Shown: one piece after another, positions 15,595 to 15,924 of the stretch
Numbering within the stretch: position 1 is the stretch's first letter
How the letters are laid out: each line of letters opens with the position of its first letter
NCBI GenBank assembly: GCA_001303705.1
Contig: LJUI01000092.1
Coordinates: 1 to 15,924, forward strand
DNA: 15,924 nucleotides
Direction: 5' to 3'
Source of the DNA: a candidate division TA06 bacterium SM23_40
GTDB lineage: Bacteria > LJUI01 > SM1-40
Program-made: the position numbers and the translations under genes
Notes under the pieces: model-generated
What the model was told of the DNA's origin: nothing
Seen by the model: the letters and a program-made list of their open reading frames with translations, nothing else
Databases searched by the model: none

Positions 15595-15924
15595 TCAGCG
15601 CACCAATACCATCCGCTTGGTTTCACTCTGTTCGCCAGCCTCGAGATGATAGAAGTAGATACCACTCGCTACCTCACGCCCCCGCCCATCACGCCCATCC
15701 CACATAACCTGATGCGCACCTGCCGAGACCGTGCCCGAGATCAGGCGGCGCACCAGAGCGCCGCGGACGTCATAGATCGACAAGGTGACCCACCGCGCGT
15801 CCGGCAATGCATAGCGTATCGTCGTCATCGCCCGAAACGGATTGGGGCTGTTCTGACCCAGGTAGCGGAGACCGGGACGAGGTTCCTCACCGTAGCCCCC
15901 GCTGACGTGGACCAGCCCGTCGGC
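15595..15924 (-). CDS. C-terminal part of another sorting-tail protein (H; runs off right edge)
   Basis: The frame is open from the window edge at 15924 to the TGA at 15597-15595, giving 109 residues; an internal ATG at 15828 is not the true start. The fragment begins ADGLVHVSGGYGEEPRPG, matching the junction after the last propeller repeat of the gene at 8277-9743 (KTDAEGLVQV, then an acidic Pro linker), so the missing part is probably the same seven-repeat fold without Ig modules. It continues with the FlgD-Ig/type IX-like domain: NSPNPF, IYDVRGALVRRLI, WDGRDGRG, GIYFYHLEAGEQ, ending ETKRMVLVR. It shows that the paralog array extends beyond the window. Confidence 0.88.
   Translation of the reverse strand, partial: ADGLVHVSGGYGEEPRPGLRYLGQNSPNPFRAMTTIRYALPDARWVTLSIYDVRGALVRRLISGTVSAGAHQVMWDGRDGRGREVASGIYFYHLEAGEQSETKRMVLVR

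Overview
The window looks like a piece of a GC-rich chromosome from an uncultured Gram-negative bacterium of the FCB-like candidate phyla (Eisenbacteria or a relative would fit). This is inferred from protein style: secreted parallel beta-helix proteins beginning 'VP..YPTIQAGID' and many proteins ending in a FlgD-Ig-like / type IX-like C-terminal domain with the tail 'ETKRMVLLR'. Every convincing gene, including the RNA genes, lies on the minus strand, so the window is best read from right to left.

Layout in transcription order: (1) 15924-15595, the 3' end of a secreted repeat protein (H). (2) 15388-13358, G: signal peptide, seven 52-residue 'DGGY..WTRTYGG' repeats (probably a seven-bladed beta-propeller), two Ig/cadherin-like modules, C-terminal sorting-like domain. 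(3) 13080-6905, a likely operon: F (TPR lipoprotein), E (outer-membrane beta-barrel-like protein preceded by an exact 24-bp tandem repeat array), D (propeller + sorting-like domain) and C (beta-helix + sorting-like domain). E-D are 12 bp apart and D-C 40 bp. (4) 6904-6328, a non-coding gap with several perfect inverted repeats. (5) 6327-3682, B: a long beta-helix protein that lacks the shared tail and ends instead in an Ig-like region plus a putative glutamine-amidotransferase/ThuA-like fold, followed by a strong intrinsic terminator. (6) 2979-775, A: beta-helix + three Ig-like modules + sorting-like domain, with a good sigma70-type promoter upstream. (7) Two tRNA-Ser genes (UGA, then GCU), both with encoded CCA. 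(8) At the left edge, the first 39 codons of gltX (glutamyl-tRNA synthetase).

The main theme is a tandem array of modular cell-surface or secreted proteins built from few parts: one of two N-terminal folds (beta-helix or seven-repeat propeller), zero, two or three Ig modules, and one common C-terminal export/anchoring domain. The lipoprotein/beta-barrel pair F-E sits in the same likely operon as two of the tail-bearing proteins, so it is a candidate for their export, anchoring or display; that link is positional inference only. No known type IX core gene, CRISPR, transposase or phage gene was seen.
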